Shown in pieces: positions 16,523 to 24,371 of a stretch of 64,000 nucleotides of DNA. A program made the translations under genes and the position numbers. The stretch comes from Pseudomonas fildesensis (GTDB lineage: Bacteria; Pseudomonadota; Gammaproteobacteria; Pseudomonadales; Pseudomonadaceae). The notes under the pieces are model-generated. The model searched no databases. It was not told the origin of the DNA and saw only the letters and a program-made list of their open reading frames with translations. The stretch spans positions 124,001-188,000 of the forward strand of contig NZ_LFMW01000039.1 of assembly GCF_001050345.1 (NCBI RefSeq). The letters run 5' to 3'. Every line of letters starts with the position of its first letter. Position 1 is the stretch's first letter.

Positions 16523-17420
16523 CGCCGAACGTGCGAATCACCCAGTCGGTGAACACCCTGAGCCGTGCGCTTTGATGCCGATTGGGTGGGTAAAGGATAT
16601 GCAGCGGCGTGGCCGGGCGGGACCAGTCCGGCAACACGTTGACCAGTTGGCCGGCGTCTATGTAGTACTGCACGATCGAGGTGAAGTGCTGCCCCACGCC
16701 CAGCCCCGCCACCAACATTTCCTTGAGGCCATTGCCTTCGTTGGTGGAAAAGGCGCAGTCGCCAACCTCGACACGCCTGCCTTCCTTTTCGAAAACCAGC
16801 GGTTCCGGCCTGCCCGACCCGGCGAAGAAATAACCGACCTTTAGGTGATTTTCCTGCAGGTCTTCGGGCGATTGCGGCACGCCCCGGCGCGCCAGATAAC
16901 TCGGCGCGGCGCAGGTCAGGTACTCAAGGTCCGCGACCTTGCGCCCGATCATCGCCATGTCATCGAGCTTGCCGGCGCGAATCACACAATCCACGCCCTC
17001 CCCGACGATGTTCACCGCGCGGTCGCTGATGCCCAGGGCAATGGTGATATCCGGGTACTCACGATGAAAATCCAACAGTGCCGGGATCAAAAGGCAATTG
17101 GCAAACGACGCCGGTGCATCCACGCGCAAGTGCCCACGGGGCTTGAGGGTTTTACCGCGCACGCCGTTGTCCACCTCATCCAGTTCCGCCACGAGGCGCC
17201 GGGCGTGCTGGTAATACGCCAACCCATCGGAGGTCGGCGCCAGGGCGCGGGTGGTGCGATGCATCAACTGGACGCCAAGGTGTTGTTCCAGATCGATGAT
17301 CAACTTGCTGACGGTGGAGCGCGGCAATGCCAACTGGTCGGACGCACGGCTGAATGAGCCGGTGTCGACCACACGGACAAAGGCACGCATGGCGAGGAGT
17401 TGGTTCACGGTGGTGTCCAT
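16512..17420 (-). CDS. LysR-family transcriptional regulator
   Basis: This is a 302-residue LysR regulator. The winged HTH is 'MRAFVRVVDTGSFSRASDQLALPRSTVSKLI', near residues 10-40. The sensor half includes 'VDCVIRAGKLDDMAMIGRKVADLEYLTCA' and 'PLHILYPPNRHQSARLRVFTDWV', typical of the CrgA/DmlR-like branch. The ATG at 17420 is chosen since the extra residues of the longer frame do not fit the family. It converges with the RidA gene. No target is evident next to it. Confidence 0.92.
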   Translation of the reverse strand: MDTTVNQLLAMRAFVRVVDTGSFSRASDQLALPRSTVSKLIIDLEQHLGVQLMHRTTRALAPTSDGLAYYQHARRLVAELDEVDNGVRGKTLKPRGHLRVDAPASFANCLLIPALLDFHREYPDITIALGISDRAVNIVGEGVDCVIRAGKLDDMAMIGRKVADLEYLTCAAPSYLARRGVPQSPEDLQENHLKVGYFFAGSGRPEPLVFEKEGRRVEVGDCAFSTNEGNGLKEMLVAGLGVGQHFTSIVQYYIDAGQLVNVLPDWSRPATPLHILYPPNRHQSARLRVFTDWVIRTFGVKE

Positions 17421-17506
17421 CGGGGTTGGAGTGGGGAGTATTGTCCATGAAGCTGCACAATGCAGGTAAAATCGCCGACAACGCTCATTCAAATTGAACC
17501 TCCATC

Positions 17507-17640
17507 TGTGGCGAGGGAGCTTGCTCCCGTTGGACCGCGAAGCGGTCCCAATAAGGAAGGATGCGCTGTGTCAGACACTCCTCACCGGCCGGTTTCAGGG
17601 CTGCTGCGCAGCCCAACGGGGGACAAGCCCCCTCGCCACA
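17507..17640. repeat. REP doublet (TGTGGCGAGGGAGCTTGCTC type)
   Basis: Two inverted REP units, TGTGGCGAGG... and ...CCCTCGCCACA, enclose a second smaller palindrome pair (GCGAAGCGGTCC and GCTGCGCAGCCC). The same layout occurs at 34569-34701 with changed loop sequences, so both belong to one family. Confidence 0.85.
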
Positions 17641-17698
17641 AAGAACGCGCGCCCTCACTTTCCGAATTGATGACATCGGGGCTTGCCAGAATCAAGCG

Positions 17699-17723
17699 CA
17701 AAAAAAGCCCCTCTCGGGAGGCT
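17699..17723 (-). terminator. Rho-independent terminator behind the barrel relic
   Basis: On the minus strand, AGCCTCCCGAGAGGGGCT folds into a hairpin followed by seven T. It lies about 20 bp after the stop of the barrel relic, so it probably served the ancestral autotransporter gene. Confidence 0.7.
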
Positions 17724-17741
17724 CAAAGAACTCGGACTTGA

Positions 17742-17894
17742 TCAGAGTCCGAGGGAGAAACCAATGGTCATCGCGTGGCTCTTATGGTTACGCGGGAGTT
17801 GTCCCGAGTACCCCAAACCCAGCCTGCCGTTCTGGCTGATTTGGTAGTCCAAGCCTTTTATCCATGAATGCGCAGAAGCTCTTCTACCTAGATC
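17742..17894 (-). pseudogene. Relic: C-terminal end of an autotransporter/OMP beta-barrel
   Basis: Fifty residues are open up to the stop: 'SWIKGLDYQISQNGRLGLGY' then 'SGQLPRNHKSHAMTIGFSLGL'. Two beta strands with a tight turn ('YQISQNGRLGLGYSGQL') and an alternating hydrophobic end are the standard last strands of type V autotransporter barrels. An in-frame stop precedes this piece and nothing recognisable lies upstream, so only the tail of the gene survives. A strong terminator follows, as expected for a true gene end. The final residue is Leu rather than Phe or Trp. Confidence 0.65.
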
Positions 17895-18134
17895 TCACAC
17901 GCATGGCATTCGAAATTCCTGACCGTGGTGACAACAGACCCTGTTTGACGAAACGGTAGTAACCCAGCGAAAAAGCCATTGAGTTAAATGGTATTCATAC
18001 TTTCGTAAGTCCTCCGCACGTATAGGCTGACAGCCCGTATCCATTGGCATTCGCCGCAAAAATACAATTTTCATAATGTAAAAAGCGCTCTAATAACATC
18101 CTGTTGATTCGCTTTAAAGATCCTGGAGTTCGCA

Positions 18135-19943
18135 ATGCCCCATGAAGGCAACCTGTTACAAGCAGCGGTCGTGTTCCTGCTCGCCGCCGTGCTGACCGTG
18201 CCCCTGGCCAAACGCCTGCAATTGGGCGCGGTGCTGGGCTATTTGTTTGCCGGTGTGATCATCGGCCCGTCGGTTTTAGGCCTGATCGGCAACCCGCAAA
18301 GCGTCGCGCAGTTCTCCGAGTTGGGCGTGGTGTTGCTGCTGTTTATCATCGGCCTGGAGCTGTCGCCAAAACGTTTATGGGTGATGCGCAAGGCCGTGTT
18401 CGGCGTCGGCCTGGCCCAGGTGTTGCTCACCGGTCTGGTGATGGGCGTCGTGGCGTTGTGGCTGTTTGACCAGTCATGGAACAGCGCGATTGTGCTGGGC
18501 CTGGGCCTGGCGCTGTCCTCCACCGCCTTTGGCCTGCAAAGCCTGGCCGAGCGCAAGGAACTCAATCAGCCCCACGGTCGTCTGGCCTTTGCCATTTTGC
18601 TGTTCCAGGACATCGCGGCGATCCCGCTGATCGCCATGGTGCCGTTGTTGGCCGGCAGCGATCACCCGACCACCGAAGCCCAGGGCTTGCAGCATGTGTT
18701 GCAGATCCTCGGCAGCATCGCCGTGGTGATCATCGGCGGGCGTTACCTGTTGCGGCCGGTGTTTCGCGTCGTGGCCAAGACCGGCCTGCGTGAAGTCTCC
18801 ACCGCCACTGCGCTGCTGGTGGTGATCGGCACCGCCTGGCTAATGGAACTGGTGGGCGTGTCCATGGCCCTTGGGGCGTTCCTGGCCGGCCTGCTGCTGG
18901 CAGACTCGGAATACCGTCACGAACTGGAATCGCAGATCGAGCCGTTCAAGGGCTTGCTGCTGGGGCTGTTTTTCATCAGCGTGGGCATGGGCGCCAACCT
19001 CAGCCTGCTGATCAGCTCGCCGCTGGTGGTGATCGGCCTGACGCTGCTGTTGATCGGTTTGAAGTTGCCGCTGTTGTACGCCGTGGGCCGGATGGTCGGT
19101 GACCTCAACCGCGAAAGCGCTCTGCGCCTGGGCGTGGTGCTGGCGGCGGGCGGTGAGTTTGCGTTTGTGGTGTTCAAGATTGGCCGCGATCAAGGCCTGT
19201 TCGAGCCGCACCTGTACGACATCCTGGTGCTGACCATCACCCTGTCGATGGCCATCACGCCGCTGCTGTTGCTGGTGTGCCCGAAGCTGTTCAAGCCCAA
19301 GGTCAAGCCGGTGGAAGTGCCGGAGGAATACCGCGCCATTGAAAGCGACGCGCCACGCGTGGTGATCGCCGGCATGGGCCGTATGGGCCAGATCGTTGCG
19401 CGGATCCTGCGCGCGCAAAACATTTCGTTTATTGCCCTCGACACCTCGGTGGAAACCATCGAATTGACCCGCAGCTTCGGCGGCATGCCGGTGTTCTACG
19501 GCGACCCGCAGCGCCCGGAAATCCTCCACGCGGCCAAGGTCGACCAGGCGGAATTCTTCGTGATCGCCATGGACGACCCGGAGATCAATATAAAAACCGC
19601 CGGACTGGTGCGCAGCCTCTACCCGCACATGAAGATCATCGCCCGCGCCCGTAACCGCCAGCACGTACACCGCCTGGTGGACCTGGACGCCTCCCCGGTG
19701 CGCGAGACCTTTTACTCCAGCCTGGAAATGAGCCGCCGCACCCTGGTCGGCCTGGGTTTGAGCCAGGCCCAGGCGGATGCGCGCATCAACCGTTTCAAAA
19801 ACCACGACCTGCAAGTTCTCGCCGCCCAGCACGCGGTGTACGACGACGCGGCCAAGGTGATGCAAACCGCACAGGAAGCGCGTACCGAACTGGCGCGACT
19901 GTTTGAGATGGACCGACTCGAGGAAGAGTCCGACAAGGTGTAA
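18135..19943 (+). CDS. Kef-type K+/H+ antiporter (CPA2 family)
   Basis: This 602-residue CPA2 monovalent cation:proton antiporter has about twelve transmembrane helices in the first 390 residues. Within them are 'VLGYLFAGVIIGPSVLGLI' and 'LLFQDIAAIPLIAMVPLL' (the QDxxxIP motif). A cytoplasmic TrkA-N/RCK domain starts near residue 412 with 'RVVIAGMGRMGQIVARILRAQ', an NAD-binding GxGxxG. The length and order match KefB/KefC glutathione-gated potassium efflux proteins. No KefF/KefG ancillary subunit gene is adjacent. A GGAG lies upstream of the ATG. Confidence 0.92.
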   Translation: MPHEGNLLQAAVVFLLAAVLTVPLAKRLQLGAVLGYLFAGVIIGPSVLGLIGNPQSVAQFSELGVVLLLFIIGLELSPKRLWVMRKAVFGVGLAQVLLTGLVMGVVALWLFDQSWNSAIVLGLGLALSSTAFGLQSLAERKELNQPHGRLAFAILLFQDIAAIPLIAMVPLLAGSDHPTTEAQGLQHVLQILGSIAVVIIGGRYLLRPVFRVVAKTGLREVSTATALLVVIGTAWLMELVGVSMALGAFLAGLLLADSEYRHELESQIEPFKGLLLGLFFISVGMGANLSLLISSPLVVIGLTLLLIGLKLPLLYAVGRMVGDLNRESALRLGVVLAAGGEFAFVVFKIGRDQGLFEPHLYDILVLTITLSMAITPLLLLVCPKLFKPKVKPVEVPEEYRAIESDAPRVVIAGMGRMGQIVARILRAQNISFIALDTSVETIELTRSFGGMPVFYGDPQRPEILHAAKVDQAEFFVIAMDDPEINIKTAGLVRSLYPHMKIIARARNRQHVHRLVDLDASPVRETFYSSLEMSRRTLVGLGLSQAQADARINRFKNHDLQVLAAQHAVYDDAAKVMQTAQEARTELARLFEMDRLEEESDKV

Positions 19944-19950
19944 GGCAGTG

Positions 19951-20002
19951 GATGAACGATATTGCGAAATTTCTGACAAAATACGGCGCAATTTCGTTCA
20001 TC
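19951..20002. repeat. Long imperfect inverted repeat between two genes
   Basis: GATGAACGATATTGCG (19951-19966) is repeated inverted at 19987-20002 with one mismatch in sixteen, separated by 20 bp. It starts 8 bp after the antiporter stop and ends just before the SD of the next gene. There is no T-run. Confidence 0.7.
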
Positions 20003-20015
20003 ACCGGAGCGCTTC

Positions 20016-20570
20016 ATGGCCACTTTCACCAAGACCGCAGCCCTGCTGGCCCTCGCACTGACCGCCGGCAGCGTGTTCGCCGCCGCCAAGCCGACAACGC
20101 AAACCATCGCCACCCTGGGCGGCAAGTTCACCTTTACCCTGCCCAGGGCCTATGTTGCCGACAGCCTGCCCGCCGGCAAGGCCGAGGATGGCACCGCCGA
20201 CACCCAGGGCACGATGTACGCCAACCAGACCACGAAAAGTGTGGTGATCGTCGCCGAAACCGTGCGCAACGACGGGGTCAATATCACCGACAATGACTCG
20301 CAGTTTCTCGATGGCGCCGTAGCGGGTTTCGTCAAAGACCAAAGCGCCGCCCTGCCCGACTTCAAGAAGCAGAGCGAGAAGAAACTGACCTTCAAGGGGC
20401 TCGGCCTGCGCCAGGTCGACAGCACGGCCACCCAGGGCGGCGGCAAGACCTTGAACTCGACCTTCCTGGGCGGCTCCGGCAACCACTTGCTGGTGATCCA
20501 GGCGATTTCGCGGGCGGATGATGTGAAGGGGCATGCGGCGTTGGTGAAGCAAATCACCGGCGGTAAGTAA
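20016..20570 (+). CDS. Exported DcrB-like protein
   Basis: This 184-residue protein has a clear signal peptide ('AALLALALTAGSVFAAAK', cleavage about residue 23). The rest is a small alpha/beta domain rich in Thr and Gly ('TIATLGGKFTFTLPRAYVADSL'), reminiscent of DcrB/DUF1795 periplasmic or lipid-anchored proteins. There is no Cys for a lipobox, so it should be soluble in the periplasm. GGAG precedes the ATG. The family match is moderate and no specific role is claimed. Confidence 0.65.
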   Translation: MATFTKTAALLALALTAGSVFAAAKPTTQTIATLGGKFTFTLPRAYVADSLPAGKAEDGTADTQGTMYANQTTKSVVIVAETVRNDGVNITDNDSQFLDGAVAGFVKDQSAALPDFKKQSEKKLTFKGLGLRQVDSTATQGGGKTLNSTFLGGSGNHLLVIQAISRADDVKGHAALVKQITGGK

Positions 20571-20581
20571 CCATCCCAGCC

Positions 20582-20717
20582 GATCGTTCCCACGCTCTGC
20601 GTGGGAATGCCTCTTGGGACGCTCCGCGTGCCGCCATTCAGCGCCTGGGCCAAGTCTTGCGCAGTGGTGACGCAGAGCGTCACGGGATGCATTCCCACGC
20701 AGAGCGTGGGAACGATC
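20582..20717. repeat. Intergenic inverted repeat, family A (copy 2)
   Basis: A 136-bp element opens GATCGTTCCCACGCTCTGCG and closes with GAGCGTGGGAACGATC. It contains GACGCTCCGCGT and GACGCAGAGCGTC internally. It sits between convergent genes. The ends match the copy at 2983-3089. Confidence 0.85.
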
Positions 20718-20719
20718 AT

Positions 20720-21439
20720 TTACTGCAGGCTCTTTTCCAGCCAGGCCTTCAGGTCCTGCACTTCGGCCTCACTGATGGTGTGGTTCATGCCCGTATACGT
20801 ATGAAGCTCCGGCTTGAGCCCCAACCCGGTAAGCACCTCATTCGCCCGCGTCGCCGACGCATACGGCAGCGCCTGGTCCAACGTACCGTGGCCGATAAAG
20901 ATCGCCAGCTTGTCCAAGCGCTTATCCGGCTTGAGCTCAGCCTTGAGCACCGGCAACACGCTGCCACTCAACGCCGCAATCCCGCGCACCAACTGCGGCT
21001 GACGCAACGCCACCTCGTAGGACATGATCGCGCCCTGGCTGAACCCCACCAGGAACACCCGGTCAGGTTGGGTGTGGTACTTGGTCGTGGCCTTGGCGAC
21101 AAAGTCTTCGAGCAGCTTGGCGCTGCCCTGCAAATCGGCGGTCACGCCGTCGTAATCGCCATCACCCGGCGTCTTGGTAAACCAGCGAAAGCCATGGGGG
21201 TCGACCGTAGATGGCGCGCGCGCCGACAGGTAAGTCCAGGTGGACGGCAGCGCATCCTTGATACCAAACAGGTCTTCCTCGTTGCTGCCGAACCCATGCA
21301 GGAAAATCACCAGCGGCTGGTTGCGCGCATCGCCCTGGGTCTGCTCCAGGTACGACAACGGCAAATCGGTGTGCAGGGTGGCATCGGCGTGGGCCGCACC
21401 GGCCACCAGGGTCAGTGCCAGGGCAAACAGTTTGAGCAT
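20720..21439 (-). CDS. Exported carboxylesterase/phospholipase-type alpha/beta hydrolase
   Basis: This 239-residue protein has a signal peptide ending in 'AGAAHA' (about residue 18) and an alpha/beta-hydrolase fold of the phospholipase/carboxylesterase family. 'VIFLHGFGSNEEDLFGI' gives the oxyanion region, 'VFLVGFSQGAIMSYE' the nucleophile Ser, 'FIGHGTLDQALPY' the acid Asp and 'YTGMNHTIS' the His. All catalytic residues are present. It is likely a periplasmic or secreted esterase. It ends next to the family A repeat and follows cobF by 11 bp on the same strand, so the two may be co-transcribed. Confidence 0.9.
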   Translation of the reverse strand: MLKLFALALTLVAGAAHADATLHTDLPLSYLEQTQGDARNQPLVIFLHGFGSNEEDLFGIKDALPSTWTYLSARAPSTVDPHGFRWFTKTPGDGDYDGVTADLQGSAKLLEDFVAKATTKYHTQPDRVFLVGFSQGAIMSYEVALRQPQLVRGIAALSGSVLPVLKAELKPDKRLDKLAIFIGHGTLDQALPYASATRANEVLTGLGLKPELHTYTGMNHTISEAEVQDLKAWLEKSLQ

Positions 21440-21450
21440 GGGAAGCTACC

Positions 21451-22206
21451 TCAGGGTTTGCGCAACAAATAAGTGTCCATGATCCAGCCATTTTCCAGGC
21501 GCGCGGCCTTGCGCACCCGTTGGATTTCTTCAGCCACTTCACTCACTTTGCCGCTGATAAGGATTTCATCCGGCGTGCCCAGGTAGGCACCCCAGTAAAT
21601 ATCCAGGTCCTGATCGGCCACAGTGCGGTAGGAATCTTCGGCGTCGAGCATCACCACCAGGGTGTCGGCATCACTCGCCTGCCCCGCCGCCAACCGGCGC
21701 CCGGTGGTGATCTCGATGGACTTGCCAATGCGGTTCAGCGCCACCTTGTGCTGGGCCGCCAGGGCCTGGACGCTGGTGATGCCGGGGATCACTTCGAATT
21801 CAAAGTCACAGCGGCCACTGGCCAGAATCGCCTGCAAAATGCGAAGAGTGCTGTCGTACAGCGCTGGGTCGCCCCACGCCAGGAATGCGCCAACTTCGCC
21901 GTCAGCCATTTCCTCGTTGATCATGCGCTCGAAGGTCTGCTGCTTGTCGCGGTTAAGGTCTTGCACGGCCGTGGTGTAGTCGATCTCACCGCGCACGCGC
22001 TCGGGGCACTCGGCCTCGACGAAACGGTAGCCGGGCTCGGTGATGTAGGTCTCGCAGATCTCGCGGCGCAGGTCGATCAGCTTGTCTTTGCTCTGGCCCT
22101 TGTCCATCAGGAAAAACACGTCGGTGCGGTTGAGCGCCTTCACGGCCTGCATCGTGATGTAGTCAGGGTTGCCGGCGCCAATGCCGATGATCAGGATGCG
22201 TTTCAT
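21451..22206 (-). CDS. cobF: Precorrin-6A synthase (deacetylating)
   Basis: This 251-residue SAM-dependent methyltransferase belongs to the cobalamin (corrin) family. The N-terminus 'ILIIGIGAGNPDYITMQAVKAL' is the typical SAM-binding start of CobF. 'GDPALYDSTLRILQAIL' is the substrate-side motif of corrin methyltransferases. CobF methylates C-1 of precorrin-5 with deacylation in the aerobic B12 route. The neighbours are not other cob genes except a possible phosphatase upstream, so the pathway is presumably encoded elsewhere. Confidence 0.93.
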   Translation of the reverse strand: MKRILIIGIGAGNPDYITMQAVKALNRTDVFFLMDKGQSKDKLIDLRREICETYITEPGYRFVEAECPERVRGEIDYTTAVQDLNRDKQQTFERMINEEMADGEVGAFLAWGDPALYDSTLRILQAILASGRCDFEFEVIPGITSVQALAAQHKVALNRIGKSIEITTGRRLAAGQASDADTLVVMLDAEDSYRTVADQDLDIYWGAYLGTPDEILISGKVSEVAEEIQRVRKAARLENGWIMDTYLLRKP

Positions 22207-22251
22207 GGGTTGCTCTCATTGCGGGGCGTGGATTTTGCCATGTTCAGGCGG

Positions 22252-22806
22252 CTAGTCGCGAGTTTCCAGGCGCAGGCGCCACACACGGTTGAAGCGCAGC
22301 TCGGTGCAAGACAGCGGCTCGACGTCGATCAGGTAGAACATCGCGACCGGGAACTGCAACACGTACAGCATCGCGGCCCGGATGACAAAGGGATGGGTGA
22401 TGGCCACTACGTGACCGGGTTGTGATTCGAGGGTTTTCATCCATTGCGCCACACGCGAGCAAACCTGATCCACCGACTCGCCACCGTGAGGCACGCTGGC
22501 GCTGTCGGTGAGCCAGGCCGTCAATTCGGCGCTGTCGAGTTGACCGACGTCCTGACCTTTCCATCGGCCGAAGTCGCCATCGCGCAAGGCGTCCTCGATC
22601 TGCGCATTTTCGCCGAACAAGGTCGCGGTCTGACGGGTCCTGGCCTCAGGCCCGCACACCAGCCGCAGCTTTTTCCTGAAGCGGCCGGCCAGGGATAACG
22701 CTGCGGTTTGCCAGTCCATGGCCAGTGACTCGTCATCAGGAAACCGCCCCTGCTTTTGGAAAGGGGTGACGGCATGGCAAATCAATGTCAAACGGGTGGC
22801 TTGCAT
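22252..22806 (-). CDS. Histidine phosphatase family protein, altered RHG motif
   Basis: This 184-residue protein is of the phosphoglycerate mutase/histidine phosphatase fold. The usual RHG catalytic triplet reads Cys-His-Ala ('LICHAVTPFQKQGRFP'), so the nucleophilic His is kept but the first Arg is Cys. The second Arg ('EARTRQTATLFG'), the Glu-bearing 'HGGESVDQVCSRVAQWM' and the second His ('VVAITHPFVIRAAM') are present. The cobF gene lies 45 bp downstream on the same strand, so a role in cobalamin assembly (CobC-like alpha-ribazole phosphatase) is possible but unproven. Confidence 0.82.
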   Translation of the reverse strand: MQATRLTLICHAVTPFQKQGRFPDDESLAMDWQTAALSLAGRFRKKLRLVCGPEARTRQTATLFGENAQIEDALRDGDFGRWKGQDVGQLDSAELTAWLTDSASVPHGGESVDQVCSRVAQWMKTLESQPGHVVAITHPFVIRAAMLYVLQFPVAMFYLIDVEPLSCTELRFNRVWRLRLETRD

Positions 22807-22853
22807 CGTAGATCGCTGCTACGCAGAGGATGAAGCCACCAAGACTGGCGCAG

Positions 22854-23411
22854 TTAGCCCTGCGACGCAACGCCTTGGGCCAGATAGAGCACCTGGTAAC
22901 CCGTCCCCGGGTGGTCCGCCTCCAGCGCCTTGGCCGACAACGTGACCCGCACCAGGCACCACGCCTGCACGTCCAGCGCCAGGAACACCGCGAACGTGTC
23001 GCGGCTGTCCGCCAATTGCTGATTGCGCAGTTTTTCCTCGGCCAATATCACCGCCCGATCCGCCCCCGGCTCCAGCGCGAACGCCTCCCGATACAGGCTC
23101 AAGGCGCCCTGCGCCGGCCCGCGCTGTACGTCCAGCGGCAACCAGCTCTCGATATGCGGCCGGCCAAAGCTGTCGAGCACCTTCTGAAAGCGCTCACCCA
23201 ATAAAAAGTCAGCGGCCTGCAGCGGGTCAGCCCACAGGTATACAGACGCATAAACATTGCCCAGCGCTTGCCCACGCTCCTGAGCGATAAACGCCTTGAA
23301 CAACAAGCCCTCGGTGTGATCCCACAACGGCCCCAACTGGGCCGCGCGCCGGCGAATCACGCTCATGTCGTAGTCGGCGGGCAAACGGTGTGAATACTGT
23401 TTGGCAAACAT
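22854..23411 (-). CDS. DUF4865-family protein
   Basis: This 185-residue soluble protein is of the DUF4865 type. It opens 'MFAKQYSHRLPADYDMSVIRRRAAQLG', followed by 'LWADPLQAADFLLGERFQKVLDSFGRP'. The ATG at 23411 has GGGAG upstream, which decides against 23429. It is divergent from a LysR gene 93 bp away, the usual arrangement of a LysR regulator and its target. The biochemical role of DUF4865 is unknown. Confidence 0.8.
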   Translation of the reverse strand: MFAKQYSHRLPADYDMSVIRRRAAQLGPLWDHTEGLLFKAFIAQERGQALGNVYASVYLWADPLQAADFLLGERFQKVLDSFGRPHIESWLPLDVQRGPAQGALSLYREAFALEPGADRAVILAEEKLRNQQLADSRDTFAVFLALDVQAWCLVRVTLSAKALEADHPGTGYQVLYLAQGVASQG

Positions 23412-23504
23412 GGCAAAGCTCCCGTGCAAGTTGAGCGCCCAGCTTGCGCAGCCGCCATGATTTCAGCAAGATATCACCCGATATAGGTGCGATAAGGACT
23501 TGAT

Positions 23505-24371
23505 ATGACTGATGCACTCAAACCCCTGGATATCGACACCGTGCAGGCCTTCGTGCTGGTCGCCGATTTCGCCAGTTTCACCCGCGCCGCCGAAGCCCTC
23601 GACACGTCCCAGGCCGCCATCAGCCTCAAGCTCAAGCGCCTCGAAGAACGCCTTGGCTATCGCCTGCTGGAGCGCACGCCACGGCATGTGCGGCTGTCGC
23701 CCCAGGGTGAGCATTTTATTGTCGCTGCGCGCGCCCTGCTCAATGCCCATGAACGCGCCTTGGGCGACATGGGCACCCACGCGCCCCGGCGCCTGGTGAT
23801 CGGCATCAGCGACCACGTGGCCGGGCCCGACCTGCCCGCCTGGCTCAGCCGCCTCGCAGCCTACGACCCGCTGGTGATCCTTGAGGTGCGCATCGCGTCT
23901 TCCCGCGACCTGGTCGGCGCGTTCGACCGCAATGAACTGGACGCAGTGATCGTGCGCAACGAAGGCGCTCGCCAGGACGGCGAAGTGTTGGTGGTGGAAC
24001 GCTTTGGCTGGTTCGCGGCGCCCAGCTGGCAACACACGCCAGGCACGCCGCTGCGCATGGCAACCATGGCCGCGCCCTGCGGTGTTCGCCACCTGGCGAC
24101 AAGCGCTTTGAATGACGCACGCATCGACTGGACCGAAGTGTTTGTCGGCGGCGGCGTGATGGCCGTGGGGGCGGCCGTCAGTGCCGGGCTGGGCGTCGCC
24201 GCCCTCGCCCACCGCGTGGCCCCGGCGGGTGCGGTGGACGTCAGCGCGCAATACGGCTTGCCCGCCTTGCCGGTGAGTGAAGTGGTGATCCACAGCCGGA
24301 TCAGTGATGCGCGTTCCCGCGAAACATTACGCGCACTGAGCGCGACGTTTCGTGGGGTACTGCATCGCTAA
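23505..24371 (+). CDS. LysR-family transcriptional regulator
   Basis: This is a 288-residue LysR regulator. The winged HTH is 'VQAFVLVADFASFTRAAEALDTSQAAISLKL', followed by a sensor fold with 'LVIGISDHVAGPDLPAWLSRLAAYDPL'. It is divergent from the DUF4865 gene, its likely target. The 3' end overlaps the convergent LysR-like gene by 3 bp. Confidence 0.92.
   Translation: MTDALKPLDIDTVQAFVLVADFASFTRAAEALDTSQAAISLKLKRLEERLGYRLLERTPRHVRLSPQGEHFIVAARALLNAHERALGDMGTHAPRRLVIGISDHVAGPDLPAWLSRLAAYDPLVILEVRIASSRDLVGAFDRNELDAVIVRNEGARQDGEVLVVERFGWFAAPSWQHTPGTPLRMATMAAPCGVRHLATSALNDARIDWTEVFVGGGVMAVGAAVSAGLGVAALAHRVAPAGAVDVSAQYGLPALPVSEVVIHSRISDARSRETLRALSATFRGVLHR

Larger units (their letters stand above)
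17421..18134. other. 714-bp region without an intact gene
   Basis: This stretch holds, in order, the start-proximal region of lysR, a REP doublet (17507-17640), a minus-strand terminator (17699-17723), an in-frame relic of an outer-membrane barrel (17742-17894) and the AT-rich promoter region of the Kef-type gene (about 17980-18134). No full-length gene could be built from either strand. Confidence 0.7.

Noticed and set aside
17881..18000. Short minus-strand frame upstream of the barrel relic ('MAFSLGYYRFVKQGLLSPRS')
   Set aside because: It is only about 30 residues, in a different frame from the relic, without SD; it could be a frameshifted part of the lost gene but is too short to support.
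19952..20296. Plus-strand frame beginning inside the inverted repeat after the Kef-type gene ('MNDIAKFLTKYGAISFITG')
   Set aside because: After the first 20 residues it runs out of frame through the DcrB-like gene with Arg/Gln-rich composition, and the start sits in the dyad. The DcrB-like gene has a signal peptide and SD.
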